From an uncultured Lachnospiraceae bacterium (lineage in GTDB: Bacteria; Bacillota; Clostridia; Lachnospirales; Lachnospiraceae), in the NCBI GenBank assembly GCA_947164865.1, contig CAMUYA010000030.1, positions 1-38,041 of the forward strand: 38,041 nt of DNA, given 5' to 3'. The translations under genes were made by a program, and so were the position numbers. This document shows, one piece after another, positions 1 to 7,798 of the stretch. Positions within the stretch are counted from its first letter, which is position 1. Each line of letters begins with the position of its first letter. The notes below the pieces were generated by a model. It did not search any database. It saw only the letters and a list, made by a program, of their open reading frames with translations, and was not told the DNA's origin.

Positions 1-75
1 TCGGTCGTTCCGTTGTCAGTAGTACCGTTGTCGGTCGTTCCGTTGTCAGTAGTACCGTTATCGGTCGTTCCGTTG
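1..75 (-). repeat. 15-bp tandem repeat coding DNGTT, alternating in two codon versions
   Basis: Five 15-bp units occupy 1-75. They alternate between tcggtcgttccgttg and tcagtagtaccgtt(g/a), so the real period is 30 bp. On the minus strand every unit encodes the same pentapeptide with different synonymous codons. The array reaches the window edge and may continue. It lies in the low-complexity tail of the surface protein. Confidence 0.9.
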
Positions 76-3000
76 TCGCTTCCGGATTCTCCTCCGTTTA
101 CACTCTCTTCATTTGCTTCAGGTTCAGGCTCTGTTTCAGTACCGCTTCCATTGTCGTCACCGTTATCATCGCCATCATCGGTCCCATTACCATTGCCGTT
201 GCCGTCGTCGTCATTGGTTACGTCATCGGTAGTTCCACTGTCATTGGTTCCGTTGCCGCCGTCGTCATTAGTTCCGTCTTCGGAAGTTCCGCCGTTGTTG
301 GTTCCATTGCTGTCGTCATCTTTGGTTCCGTCGCCATTTACATTGTTATCGTTGACAGCTTCCCAAACCTTCTCCTGGAAGTCCTTCTCCAGATTATCGA
401 ACTTTGAAACGATAGAATCCTTAATTGCCTCAGCATCGCTAAGTCTCTGTTTTGCATCGCTAATCTTTGTGGTGAACTCTTTGAGTTCCTTAAGATCAGC
501 TTCCTTGCCAAGTTTATTAAGCTGAGCCTCAAGTTCTTCAACCTCACCTGCTGCTAAATTAACAGCCCTCTGTGCTGCTGCTGCCTTTTCAGCCAGCGCT
601 GCATATTGAGCTGCCACTTCAGCACAGTTGTCGATCTTTGAGCGGAAGTCACTGTTATTTGCCTTAACAGTTTCATCAGTTACAGAAACAGGTTTCTGAC
701 CGGGATTTGTATAAGTGTAATCTCCACCACCATTTCCGTCAGTAGTGTATGTCTCATTCTCAAATTCAGCAAGCAAAATGTTTCCAGTGTACCAGTTGTC
801 ATTTCTATACTCAGTTCTGGCTGTATCCGCTACTTTGCTGAATACTAACTTGTAAAGTTCCTTGGTTTCTGTTGGAGTATCTTCCACAGAAACACTGACT
901 GTTTTAATGAGATAATCTATAGCCTTGTAACCATATGTGGTGTATGTAGAAGTCGTGGTTACAGGCGTAGCCTTTTCAGCTTCATAAGAAACATTTATGA
1001 TCTCTCCGTTCACTCCGGCCTTAGCAAGAGCCGCCTTTACTGCATCATCAGTGATGATGATTGTATCACAATCCTGCCCTTCAGTTCCGCTGATCGTAAC
1101 ATCCTTAACACCAAGTTCAATGTAATTAATCTTAACATTTCCGCTTAATTTACCGGTATTGCCATTACCGTTCTGAACATATTTTACACCTGTGATTTCG
1201 TAACCTGTTACTTCTTTGCTTTCCGAATTGCCATATAATTTTCCTGTGGCTATTTCTTTAAGTGCGTTTTCCAAATCCTGCTGGCTGGGAGTCTTTGTAT
1301 GAAGATTAACATTTGTTGTATCAACCGGTACGGTCTCAGAGAACTTCTGATCGTAGGCAACACTGATAGTAAATCCGGTAGTGATCGATTTCTCGTTTTC
1401 ATCCTTCTTCTCTATCTCAACAAATCCGTTATTCTCTACCTTATCTCCCTTGACATATTCTTTTTCACCAATAACTAAAGTTTCATTCTCTCCAAGAGCA
1501 TCAATCTTTTTCTGAAGTTCATTTACAGCGTCCTGCTTCGCCAGATCCTCACTCTCAAATGATGTAGCCGCCTTACCTTCAACCGTACCTTCCTTTGTCA
1601 CCAGCGTTCCGACGTACTTTGTTGTGGTAACATCAGCAGTTACAGTCTTTGTAAGTTTACCGTTCTCAAAGCTGTACGAAACATTTTCGGTGTTCTTATC
1701 AATATACACATCCGTAAGACGAATATCAGCCGAAATACTCGCGATATCCTCTTCGCTGACAACGCTGTAGTTAGAAGCATCGTCGATCTGGTTCTGATTG
1801 AAGGCGCCGTTATGGAACTCTCCGCCTTGAGTTGTATTGTATCTTACGATACTGCCATCGTCTTTCTTGACGTATACAAAACCAGCCTCTTCGTCAACAT
1901 ATAAGCCATCCTTATCAAGCTTATCCATCATATCTTCAGTGATATCACGGCACTTTTCCTTATTACCGATCACCAGATGTTCTGTTTTTTCAAAGATAAT
2001 AACGCCGCTTGTAGTCTTCTCTGTATTTCCATCAGCTGTCTTGTAGTTTATATACATCTCCTGAGGATTGCCCTCAGCGTCCGTATAGGTAAAGTGACCA
2101 TAATTGAGAACATTGCCAGTAGTGTTCGTCTTCACACCATTATCATACCAGTCTCCTCCCGGTGCCTTGTACCAATCAGATGTCCATTCGCCGAAAGTTC
2201 CTCCAAGCACGTCCGGAACATAATAGAACTGCATGATATTCTTAACAAGTTCTCTGTAATTTGCAAATGTCTGTTTACTCTTGTTATTCTGTATATTCTT
2301 CTCAAGTGCTGCGATAAGTTCATATCCTGTGGTATTATAGCTGTCTTTTGCTTCTGTTACTGCCTTTGAAAGAGCTTCAGCTTCCGCTTTAAGTCTTTCA
2401 ATCTCTTCATCAGCCTCTCCCGCACTGTCCTTGGCCTGCTCTATAAGACTGTTATACTCTGCAAGTTTAGCGTCAAGTTTTGCCTTAACATCATTATATT
2501 TACCAACAGCATCATCGTAATTAGCCTTAGCTGCGGCAGCGGCTGCTTCCAGTTTTTCAAGTTCGTCGGAAGCATCTTCATACTCGCCTACGGCAGAATC
2601 CTTCTGCCCGCGTGCTTCCTCAACAGCCTGTTCTGCAACTTCCTTCTCAGTAGCATTTTCTACAACCGATACATATCCGTCAACTGCCTCTTCCTTCTTT
2701 TCAAGAGATTCGATCAGAGTAGTATCTTCCGTAGCCTCGGAATCACTATCCTGATCCTGCTGATTCTCAGAATTATCGGTCTGAGTGTCTGTCTCCTTTT
2801 CCTCACTGTCATCAGCAGTTTCTGTAGGCTTCTCGGTTTCATCTTCACTCTGACCGGCAGTCTCGTTCTGCTCTGCATCTTTAGCTGCTTCTTTCTCAGT
2901 CTTGGTTCCGATCTTTTCGATGAAAGCGTTGATCTGTTCATTTAATTCTGCTAATTCTTTGCTTTCAACGATCTCGTTAGCATCATCAATATATCCGTTA

Positions 3001-3797
3001 GCTTCGGTTACTTTGGCGTCAATCTCTGTTTCCAGCTTAGCTGCGGCATCAAGATCATCTCTTACGTCCTCAAGATACTCTATGACATCAGCATCCTTCT
3101 CGTCCACAACTGTTTCCCCGGCGGGTGCGATATCGCCATACGATGCAGTTCCCTGAGCTTCCTCAACAGGCTTGTTATCGTCACTTGATGTATTCCCCTG
3201 GCTCTCCTCTGTGGGCGCAGCATCGCCTTCTGACGCTTCTCCCTGAGTATTTCCAGCAGGCGCAACATCACCGTCTGATGCTCCTCCCTGGGTATTCTCA
3301 GCATGATCAGCATTATTATCTCCATCCTGAGTATCCCCGGCAGGCTTACCGTCATCATCTGCTTCATTCGAAGTATTCTCGGAAGAATCCTTCGAGCCGT
3401 CTTTCTCTACGCCATAATCGTCGGTAAGTTCTTCTTCGAGTGTCTCAGCCGCTTCAATGATATTCTGGTATGTATCACTCTCTTTCTGCTTATCGGAGAT
3501 AAGGTCTGTAACTTCCTCTTTGAATTCATCAACAGCTTTGACAGCTTCCTCAATAAATCCGACCGATGCGCCAATCGTCTGGAGAGCAGTTTCAGTGGTA
3601 TCCTTTGCATCTGCAGCAGTAACCGCTTCCTCCGCGCCCTGATCGATCGCATCTGTGCCTTCGTTTGCAGGCTGGGTATTGGGATCCCCTTCGGATTCCG
3701 CAGCAAATGCGACAAGATTAAAAGATCCTAATGTCATTACAGCCGAAAGACCTATCGTCATGGCTTTGATAATGTTTTTGTTAATAAGTTTGCTCAT
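1..3797 (-). CDS. Large secreted coiled-coil surface protein, 5' part (3' end outside window)
   Basis: The frame stays open from ATG 3797 to the left edge, giving at least 1265 codons without a stop. An ATG at 3800 is also possible, but AGGAG lies 6 nt before 3797 and only 3 nt before 3800. Residues 1-29 form a signal peptide (basic MSKLINKN start, hydrophobic core, AFAA end). Then come an acidic helical stretch, four imperfect 15-residue repeats (about 169-228), Ala/Glu/Lys coiled coil (about 230-490), a Tyr/Trp- and Thr-rich, probably beta-sheet region (about 500-1030), another coiled coil (about 1035-1145), and a D/N/G/T-rich low-complexity tail with DNGTT repeats. I do not recognise the family. 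The layout suits a wall-attached or secreted stalk-like protein. The anchor (LPXTG, SLH or other) would lie beyond the window. Confidence 0.85.
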   Translation of the reverse strand, partial: MSKLINKNIIKAMTIGLSAVMTLGSFNLVAFAAESEGDPNTQPANEGTDAIDQGAEEAVTAADAKDTTETALQTIGASVGFIEEAVKAVDEFKEEVTDLISDKQKESDTYQNIIEAAETLEEELTDDYGVEKDGSKDSSENTSNEADDDGKPAGDTQDGDNNADHAENTQGGASDGDVAPAGNTQGEASEGDAAPTEESQGNTSSDDNKPVEEAQGTASYGDIAPAGETVVDEKDADVIEYLEDVRDDLDAAAKLETEIDAKVTEANGYIDDANEIVESKELAELNEQINAFIEKIGTKTEKEAAKDAEQNETAGQSEDETEKPTETADDSEEKETDTQTDNSENQQDQDSDSEATEDTTLIESLEKKEEAVDGYVSVVENATEKEVAEQAVEEARGQKDSAVGEYEDASDELEKLEAAAAAAKANYDDAVGKYNDVKAKLDAKLAEYNSLIEQAKDSAGEADEEIERLKAEAEALSKAVTEAKDSYNTTGYELIAALEKNIQNNKSKQTFANYRELVKNIMQFYYVPDVLGGTFGEWTSDWYKAPGGDWYDNGVKTNTTGNVLNYGHFTYTDAEGNPQEMYINYKTADGNTEKTTSGVIIFEKTEHLVIGNKEKCRDITEDMMDKLDKDGLYVDEEAGFVYVKKDDGSIVRYNTTQGGEFHNGAFNQNQIDDASNYSVVSEEDIASISADIRLTDVYIDKNTENVSYSFENGKLTKTVTADVTTTKYVGTLVTKEGTVEGKAATSFESEDLAKQDAVNELQKKIDALGENETLVIGEKEYVKGDKVENNGFVEIEKKDENEKSITTGFTISVAYDQKFSETVPVDTTNVNLHTKTPSQQDLENALKEIATGKLYGNSESKEVTGYEITGVKYVQNGNGNTGKLSGNVKINYIELGVKDVTISGTEGQDCDTIIITDDAVKAALAKAGVNGEIINVSYEAEKATPVTTTSTYTTYGYKAIDYLIKTVSVSVEDTPTETKELYKLVFSKVADTARTEYRNDNWYTGNILLAEFENETYTTDGNGGGDYTYTNPGQKPVSVTDETVKANNSDFRSKIDNCAEVAAQYAALAEKAAAAQRAVNLAAGEVEELEAQLNKLGKEADLKELKEFTTKISDAKQRLSDAEAIKDSIVSKFDNLEKDFQEKVWEAVNDNNVNGDGTKDDDSNGTNNGGTSEDGTNDDGGNGTNDSGTTDDVTNDDDGNGNGNGTDDGDDNGDDNGSGTETEPEPEANEESVNGGESGSDNGTTDNGTTDNGTTDNGTTDNGTT
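3114..3293 (-). repeat. Four 15-residue (45-bp) imperfect repeats in the surface protein
   Basis: Four consecutive 45-bp units (3249-3293, 3204-3248, 3159-3203, 3114-3158) encode TQGGASDGDVAPAGN, TQGEASEGDAAPTEE, SQGNTSSDDNKPVEE and AQGTASYGDIAPAGE. The QG and the (G/D)D--P spacing are kept. A shorter, more diverged unit (TQDGDNNADHAEN) precedes them. The composition suggests a flexible, extended spacer between the signal peptide region and the first coiled coil. Confidence 0.85.
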
Positions 3798-3800
3798 CAT

Positions 3801-4077
3801 GTACTCCTCTCTCGCACCGAACGCCGATGCAAGCTTTCAAAAAACCGGCAAAGCTTATGATCTAATGCTCAGCACTGTTGGTTGACATGTAAAATATATC
3901 AGGTTAAACCTAATGCATCTTGTTTGTGGTTATAATAACACAAAGTTGCGAATTTGTGAGTAATTAGGGATGAATGGCTTGTTTTCGTGACGATTCGCCA
4001 TCTAATCAGGCGTTTTTTTATAATTTATTTACTAATATAAATATAGATACAAATCAATGTTTTTATATTTGTAATGC
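3801..4077. other. Non-coding leader/intergenic stretch before the surface protein gene
   Basis: No supportable gene lies here. AGGAG at 3804-3808 serves the surface protein. Upstream is AT-rich DNA with TATTAT- and TATATT-like boxes (reading minus) near 3895-3935, but neither has a convincing -35 partner, so I do not call a promoter. A short palindrome AGGTTaAACCT lies at 3901-3911. Confidence 0.5.
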
Positions 4078-4111
4078 AAACGGGCTGTCGCTAAAGCGAC
4101 AGCCCGTTTTT
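4078..4111. terminator. Rho-independent terminator hairpin
   Basis: A perfect 12-bp GC-rich stem (4080-4091 pairing with 4096-4107) closes a TAAA loop, with T5 on the plus side and AAA (TTT on minus) on the other. It sits 25 nt beyond the stop of the minus-strand gene ending at 4136, so it most likely terminates that operon. The longer U-tract reads in the plus direction, so it may work both ways. Confidence 0.85.
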
Positions 4112-4135
4112 GTCCGTTTATGTGAATCAAAAAAC

Positions 4136-4678
4136 CTACATATCTCTTCTCTTCTGGAATTCTTTGCTCAAGGCCTGAGCAAGTTCGAGATCACCGAAAA
4201 GATTATCCGGATGGAATATCTTTATAAGATCCTTATAACGCTTTCTGGTTCCGAGTGTATTACTTCCGATACTTCTAAACAGAAATTCCGCAACGTCTGC
4301 AGCATCGGCAGGTCCTGATTTGGATTGCATATTAACACGCTCCAGATAAGCCTTTTTCTCTTTTTCAAACTTGCGGCGATCCTCTTCCAGCGATCTGAAA
4401 CCTTCCGTGAGAATAGCCATCTTTTTATCAAAAAACTGATTCTCCTCGCGAAGCCTCTTACGCTCATTCAGGGTGCGCCTGTTGAGCTCATCCAACTCAT
4501 CCCTCAATACAACTCTGTCCCTCATGAAATCGTCCTGAAGCTTTTTGAGCCTCTCGCGTTCTTCATCAAGGCGCTTTTTCTCGGCGGCTATGCGGAGATT
4601 TTCCTGAAAGAGAAATATTTTAATTTTCTTAAGCTCCTCTTCCGAGTTGCTCTTTTCTATCTCTTCAAAATCTATCAT
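4136..4678 (-). CDS. Coiled-coil protein with C-terminal J-domain-like segment
   Basis: This is a 180-residue cytosolic protein with no signal or membrane segment. Residues about 10-120 are almost continuous charged coiled coil rich in E, R, K and L. The C-terminal 55 residues resemble a J-domain: RKRYKDLIKIFHPDN carries a helix-II-like stretch and the HPD tripeptide typical of DnaJ proteins, followed by a helix ending KEFQKRR. A normal J-domain is about 70 residues, so this one is short or diverged. J-domains stimulate DnaK ATPase. Whether this one does is inference. It is the last gene after ytfI-gerW and precedes a terminator. The SD is weak (GGATGG). I know no gene name for it. Confidence 0.8.
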   Translation of the reverse strand: MIDFEEIEKSNSEEELKKIKIFLFQENLRIAAEKKRLDEERERLKKLQDDFMRDRVVLRDELDELNRRTLNERKRLREENQFFDKKMAILTEGFRSLEEDRRKFEKEKKAYLERVNMQSKSGPADAADVAEFLFRSIGSNTLGTRKRYKDLIKIFHPDNLFGDLELAQALSKEFQKRRDM

Positions 4679-4733
4679 CTGTTAACCATCCAAACCGGCA
4701 AATGAAAGGTTTAAAACAAGTTGCGGAGGTCTT

Positions 4734-5138
4734 CTACGACTCGCTTTCCGGGAAGGCGATATCTTTTGCCTCATCGTCGGTCACTTCACCCTTCTTGGGT
4801 TTCGTGATCTTATTTACCACTTCGGGAAGCATGTCCAGTACCTTGGTAAGTACGTCCTGATCCTTTACACTTATGAGCCTTGTCACTCCGTCATGTATTA
4901 CGAGGATCGCAGTGGGTGATACCTTTCCGCCCATTCCGCCTACTCCGCTGTTTGAGTTCTTTGTATTATTGGCAGATGAGCCTGCCGCAACACCGAAAGA
5001 AACATCCACAAGAGGGACTATGGTGGTATCTCCTATCACCGTGGGCTGTCCAACAACGGTTTTGGTGGAAACCACATTTTCCATACCGCTGAGCAGCGAT
5101 GAGATCACTTCTTTAAAGTTATTATCTTTGTCAGCCAT
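4734..5138 (-). CDS. gerW: GerW/YtfJ family sporulation protein
   Basis: At 134 residues it matches the Spore_YtfJ/GerW family in length and order of features. An N-terminal helix leads into a GQPTVIGDTTIVPLVDVSFG-type segment, a Gly/Ser/Asn-rich loop, GGKVSPTAILVIHDG, and a C-terminal helix ending in an acidic tail. In Bacillus the family member is needed for germination and lies next to ytfI, as here. Homologues also occur in non-spore-formers, so its presence does not prove sporulation. The start is set by AGGAGG 9 nt upstream. It is probably co-transcribed with the ytfI-like gene 74 nt upstream. Confidence 0.9.
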   Translation of the reverse strand: MADKDNNFKEVISSLLSGMENVVSTKTVVGQPTVIGDTTIVPLVDVSFGVAAGSSANNTKNSNSGVGGMGGKVSPTAILVIHDGVTRLISVKDQDVLTKVLDMLPEVVNKITKPKKGEVTDDEAKDIAFPESES

Positions 5139-5212
5139 TCAAACAGCCTCCTGTTTAATCATTTGCATACAAAATAAGAATACAAAAAAATCCGAGTTAT
5201 GTAAAGAGTAAT

Positions 5213-6289
5213 TTATGCCGAGTACTCTTTTTCAAGTTCGTCCAGAGCCTTGTTATACTTCTTTTCGGCTTTTCTGCGGCAGGTCTCCATATTATCGGAA
5301 TGTCTGTCAAGTCTTGCCCTAAGCTTCCTTAGTTTACGTGAAAATACAACAGGCAGAGCAAATATCACAATACCGAAGAGATTGAAAAATCCTCCGACTT
5401 CCAGTTCACCTTCAAGCATTTTTTCTTCAAAATTCGGCTTTAAAACGTATTTTTTGAGCTTCTTTGCAAATACTACCGAATAAGCTCCGAAAATATATGC
5501 TGTAGTATCGGGGGAATCCATGCCGTACTCTATATCGGCATGCCCGTATTTTGGACGCATCTGCTTAAGAATACGTATAAGATTCTTTTTCACAGTTTTA
5601 AGAAGCCCCTGAGTATCCTCGTGAAGCAAAAGCTTTTTATAGAAGCTTACATCCTTATATATAATTTTTACTTTTGCGATAACCTTGTATTTAAAGTCTT
5701 CCCATGCCTTTTTGATATGATATATGGGATTTAAGATCTTCTTTTTATCCTTGCCGCTCTTCTTTTCTGTTTTTGTATCGCCCGCAGGTTCCGAAGCATT
5801 TACCGGTTCTTCTTGTGTGACAGACTCCTCTTTTACTTCATCCGGGATATCATCAATATTTATCTCCGTCAGAGTGTTATCCGGAAGATCATCTGTATCC
5901 GAAACGTCTTCCTTTTTGATATCGTCTTTGATATCGTCTTTGATATCGTTTTTGATATCGTTTTTACGGTCTTTTTTATTATCACGTTTGTGTGCGTCTT
6001 TGATATAGTCTTTATTACCTGCCTTGGGGTCCTTGCTGTCATAGAGGTGATACCAGGCGATCCTTGCATATATGTTTCCGGGCTCGGGGTAATCATATCC
6101 CGCCCTTATAAGTCCAAACAGATAGTGAAGTCTCACCTTTGCGGTTATCTTTCCGTCATGGGCATTTCCATTTACTCTGTAGCATATCGGGCACAGCAAA
6201 ACAAGGAGCAGTAAAACAAGTACCGCTCCGATAATGCATGCGATCACTATTCCTATTATTGACAGAACTTTTAATAGAATTGCCCACAT
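5213..6289 (-). CDS. ytfI: DUF2953 (YtfI-like) membrane protein
   Basis: The protein has 358 residues. An N-terminal membrane segment (about 5-32) is followed by a beta-rich start (RVNGNAHDGKITAKVRLHYLFGLI) typical of DUF2953/YtfI. A long, highly charged linker (about 85-180) contains four 4-residue repeats coded by a 12-bp tandem repeat. The conserved C-terminal part ends in KKYNKALDELEKEYSA. Its position immediately upstream of gerW copies the ytfI-ytfJ pair of Firmicutes. Its biochemical role is unknown. A membrane-associated partner of GerW is the usual inference. The start overlaps the preceding gene by 19 nt, indicating one transcript. Confidence 0.85.
   Translation of the reverse strand: MWAILLKVLSIIGIVIACIIGAVLVLLLLVLLCPICYRVNGNAHDGKITAKVRLHYLFGLIRAGYDYPEPGNIYARIAWYHLYDSKDPKAGNKDYIKDAHKRDNKKDRKNDIKNDIKDDIKDDIKKEDVSDTDDLPDNTLTEINIDDIPDEVKEESVTQEEPVNASEPAGDTKTEKKSGKDKKKILNPIYHIKKAWEDFKYKVIAKVKIIYKDVSFYKKLLLHEDTQGLLKTVKKNLIRILKQMRPKYGHADIEYGMDSPDTTAYIFGAYSVVFAKKLKKYVLKPNFEEKMLEGELEVGGFFNLFGIVIFALPVVFSRKLRKLRARLDRHSDNMETCRRKAEKKYNKALDELEKEYSA
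5915..5962 (-). repeat. 12-bp tandem repeat (x4) inside the ytfI-like gene
   Basis: Four adjacent 12-mers (tttgatatcgtc, tttgatatcgtc, tttgatatcgtt, tttgatatcgtt) encode DDIK/NDIK units in the charged linker. The period is a multiple of three, so copy-number change would leave the frame intact. Confidence 0.9.
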
Positions 6290-6600
6290 GATATATATTC
6301 CTTAAGGTTAAGGTCTCCCCTGATCCTCTGACAGTCGATGGTCATCAGCTGTACCAGTTTGAGCGCATCAAGTTTATTGTCGGCTATTCCGCCCACTATA
6401 AAGCGCCTTTTGTCGTACTGTTTTTTGGCAGTCTCTTTAGATGATAATATTTCAAGCATTTCATCATCCCTCTGAGAGGGAACGATCACAAAATAACCGC
6501 CCTTTCCTGCTTTTATCTTCATTCTTATGAAAAAAAGCCTGTGCGGTTTGATGCTCTCCGATATGTAAACATGCGGAAAAAACTTAAATTTTGCGCTCAT
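6271..6600 (-). CDS. Small protein of unknown function upstream of ytfI
   Basis: The protein has 109 residues, is basic and mixed alpha/beta, with no signal peptide or clear membrane helix. I do not recognise the family. Visible features are a YFVIVPSQRDDEMLEIL segment and a KRRFIVGGIADNKLDALKL segment. Its end overlaps the ytfI-like start by 19 nt, so it is translationally linked to ytfI-gerW. No SD precedes the ATG at 6600. A TGATATACT extended -10 box ends only 6 nt before it, so the mRNA may be leaderless. A start at the internal ATG (residue 27) is possible but also lacks a SD. Confidence 0.6.
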   Translation of the reverse strand: MSAKFKFFPHVYISESIKPHRLFFIRMKIKAGKGGYFVIVPSQRDDEMLEILSSKETAKKQYDKRRFIVGGIADNKLDALKLVQLMTIDCQRIRGDLNLKEYISCGQFY

Positions 6601-6606
6601 AGGGAT

Positions 6607-6615
6607 AGTATATCA
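6607..6615 (-). promoter_or_regulatory. Extended -10 (TGATATACT) for the ytfI-gerW group
   Basis: Reading minus, TGATATACT stands 6 nt before the ATG at 6600. The -35 region 17 bp upstream is poor (ATTAAA). The plus-strand HD-GYP-like gene uses the same nonamer in the same intergenic gap. Confidence 0.5.
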
Positions 6616-6665
6616 CAAAAATAATCCTATTTAATAAAATTATAGGTTAAATTGTATATATTTTA

Positions 6666-6694
6666 TTAAAATATACAGACTAATATGATATACT
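6666..6694 (+). promoter_or_regulatory. Sigma-A-type promoter with extended -10 for the HD-GYP-like gene
   Basis: TTAAAA (6666-6671), a 17-bp spacer, and TATACT (6689-6694) preceded by TG. It precedes ATG 6715, whose AAGGGG SD lies just upstream. The ATG at 6685 overlaps the -10 box, which argues against that earlier start. Confidence 0.6.
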
Positions 6695-6714
6695 TGAATA
6701 CAAAGGGGATTACT

Positions 6715-7773
6715 ATGAAAACTATTACTGTATTGGAATTAAAACCGGGAATGGAATTGGCGGAAGACATAACAGCTTCTAACGGAGCCGTAGTATATGC
6801 CAAGAACACAAAAGTCGACGAAAAGATGGTTGACCGCATTAAACGTCACGGTCTGATGTGTGTTTCCATAATGGAGCCTTCCGATTATGCCACGACACAT
6901 CATGAAAAACTCTTTTTTAATGAGCACTTTCAGCGGTTCTGCAAGGTTTATAACGAGAATCTGATCAAGTACAAAGGAATTTTTATCTCCTATCTTCAGA
7001 CAAAACGATCTATCTTTTCAGATGACCTTATGTCCATATATGAGGATTGCGCTGCATGCATAACAAACGAGGGTGAGTTGCTCGATTTCCTTTATAATAT
7101 GGTTGCAAACGAGGATGAGCTCACTTACACTCAGTCATTTAACGCTGCTCTTCTTGCAGGCGCCTTTGCAAACTGGCTGAAGTTTACTCCCGAAGAAAAA
7201 AAGATAATGATCCTGTGCGGATTTTATTATGATATAGGCAAATGGAGCCTTCCGAACGATATACTCTGGAAGCCTGGTAAGCTCACAGAGGAAGAATTTG
7301 CTCTCGTAAAAAAGCATCCCGTTATAGGTTATAATGTTGTGAAAATGGACATGAACCTTAATGAGCACGTCAAGAATGCCGTTATAATGCACCATGAAAA
7401 ATATGACGGAAGCGGATACCCTTATCACATGAGGGGCGACAGGATCGACAAATATGCAAGATACATGGCTATTGTTGACACATATATCGCAATGGCCTCT
7501 CCCCGCTCCTTCAGAAATGCTTTCACACCGCTTCAGATACTCGGCAATTTTGAGAAAAACATCGATAAATATGATGTTGAGATCCTTCTTCCTCTCATGG
7601 CCAAGATAGCCAACACCCAGATAGGATCAAGGGTTGTACTAAGTGATGATTCCGAATGGGAAGTAATAATGATTAACAACACCAATTATTCAAGGCCTGT
7701 TTTAAGGTCGGATATGGGTGATATACTCGATCTTCAGTCCAAACCCGATCTGGAGATCAAGCGCCTTACCTGA
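6715..7773 (+). CDS. HD-GYP domain protein with degenerate metal site
   Basis: The protein has 352 residues, counted from ATG 6715 with AAGGGG as SD. Residues 1-60 match the N-terminal module common in HD-GYP proteins (LKPGMELAEDI, then a helix). The C-terminal HD-GYP domain (about 130-310) keeps KKHPVIG (H201), HHE (226-228), DGSGYP (231-236) and IVD (D255). The first ligand His is Q140, and the HD dyad is YD (Y172, D173). In characterised HD-GYP enzymes these residues bind the metals that hydrolyse c-di-GMP, so activity is probably lost or altered. A receptor role is possible. It is monocistronic and converges with the PBP gene 25 nt away. Confidence 0.9.
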   Translation: MKTITVLELKPGMELAEDITASNGAVVYAKNTKVDEKMVDRIKRHGLMCVSIMEPSDYATTHHEKLFFNEHFQRFCKVYNENLIKYKGIFISYLQTKRSIFSDDLMSIYEDCAACITNEGELLDFLYNMVANEDELTYTQSFNAALLAGAFANWLKFTPEEKKIMILCGFYYDIGKWSLPNDILWKPGKLTEEEFALVKKHPVIGYNVVKMDMNLNEHVKNAVIMHHEKYDGSGYPYHMRGDRIDKYARYMAIVDTYIAMASPRSFRNAFTPLQILGNFEKNIDKYDVEILLPLMAKIANTQIGSRVVLSDDSEWEVIMINNTNYSRPVLRSDMGDILDLQSKPDLEIKRLT

Positions 7774-7798
7774 TTATCCGCGGTATAAGATAATACCT

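Noticed and set aside
13..525. 170-codon plus-strand frame rich in Ser, Pro, Leu and Val
   Set aside because: It is the antisense of the D/N/G/T-rich repeat tail of the surface protein, whose frame is open for the whole stretch with signal peptide and SD.
3988..4020. Possible plus-strand terminator (CGCC-loop-GGCG with T7)
   Set aside because: The stem has only 4 bp and no plus-strand gene lies upstream.
6685..6714. Earlier ATG for the HD-GYP-like gene
   Set aside because: The ATG overlaps the -10 box, and the AAGGGG SD serves ATG 6715.
7774..7798. Hairpin GGTAT-AAGATA-ATACC between the convergent HD-GYP and PBP genes
   Set aside because: The stem is 5 bp and AT-rich, with no clear U-tract in either direction.
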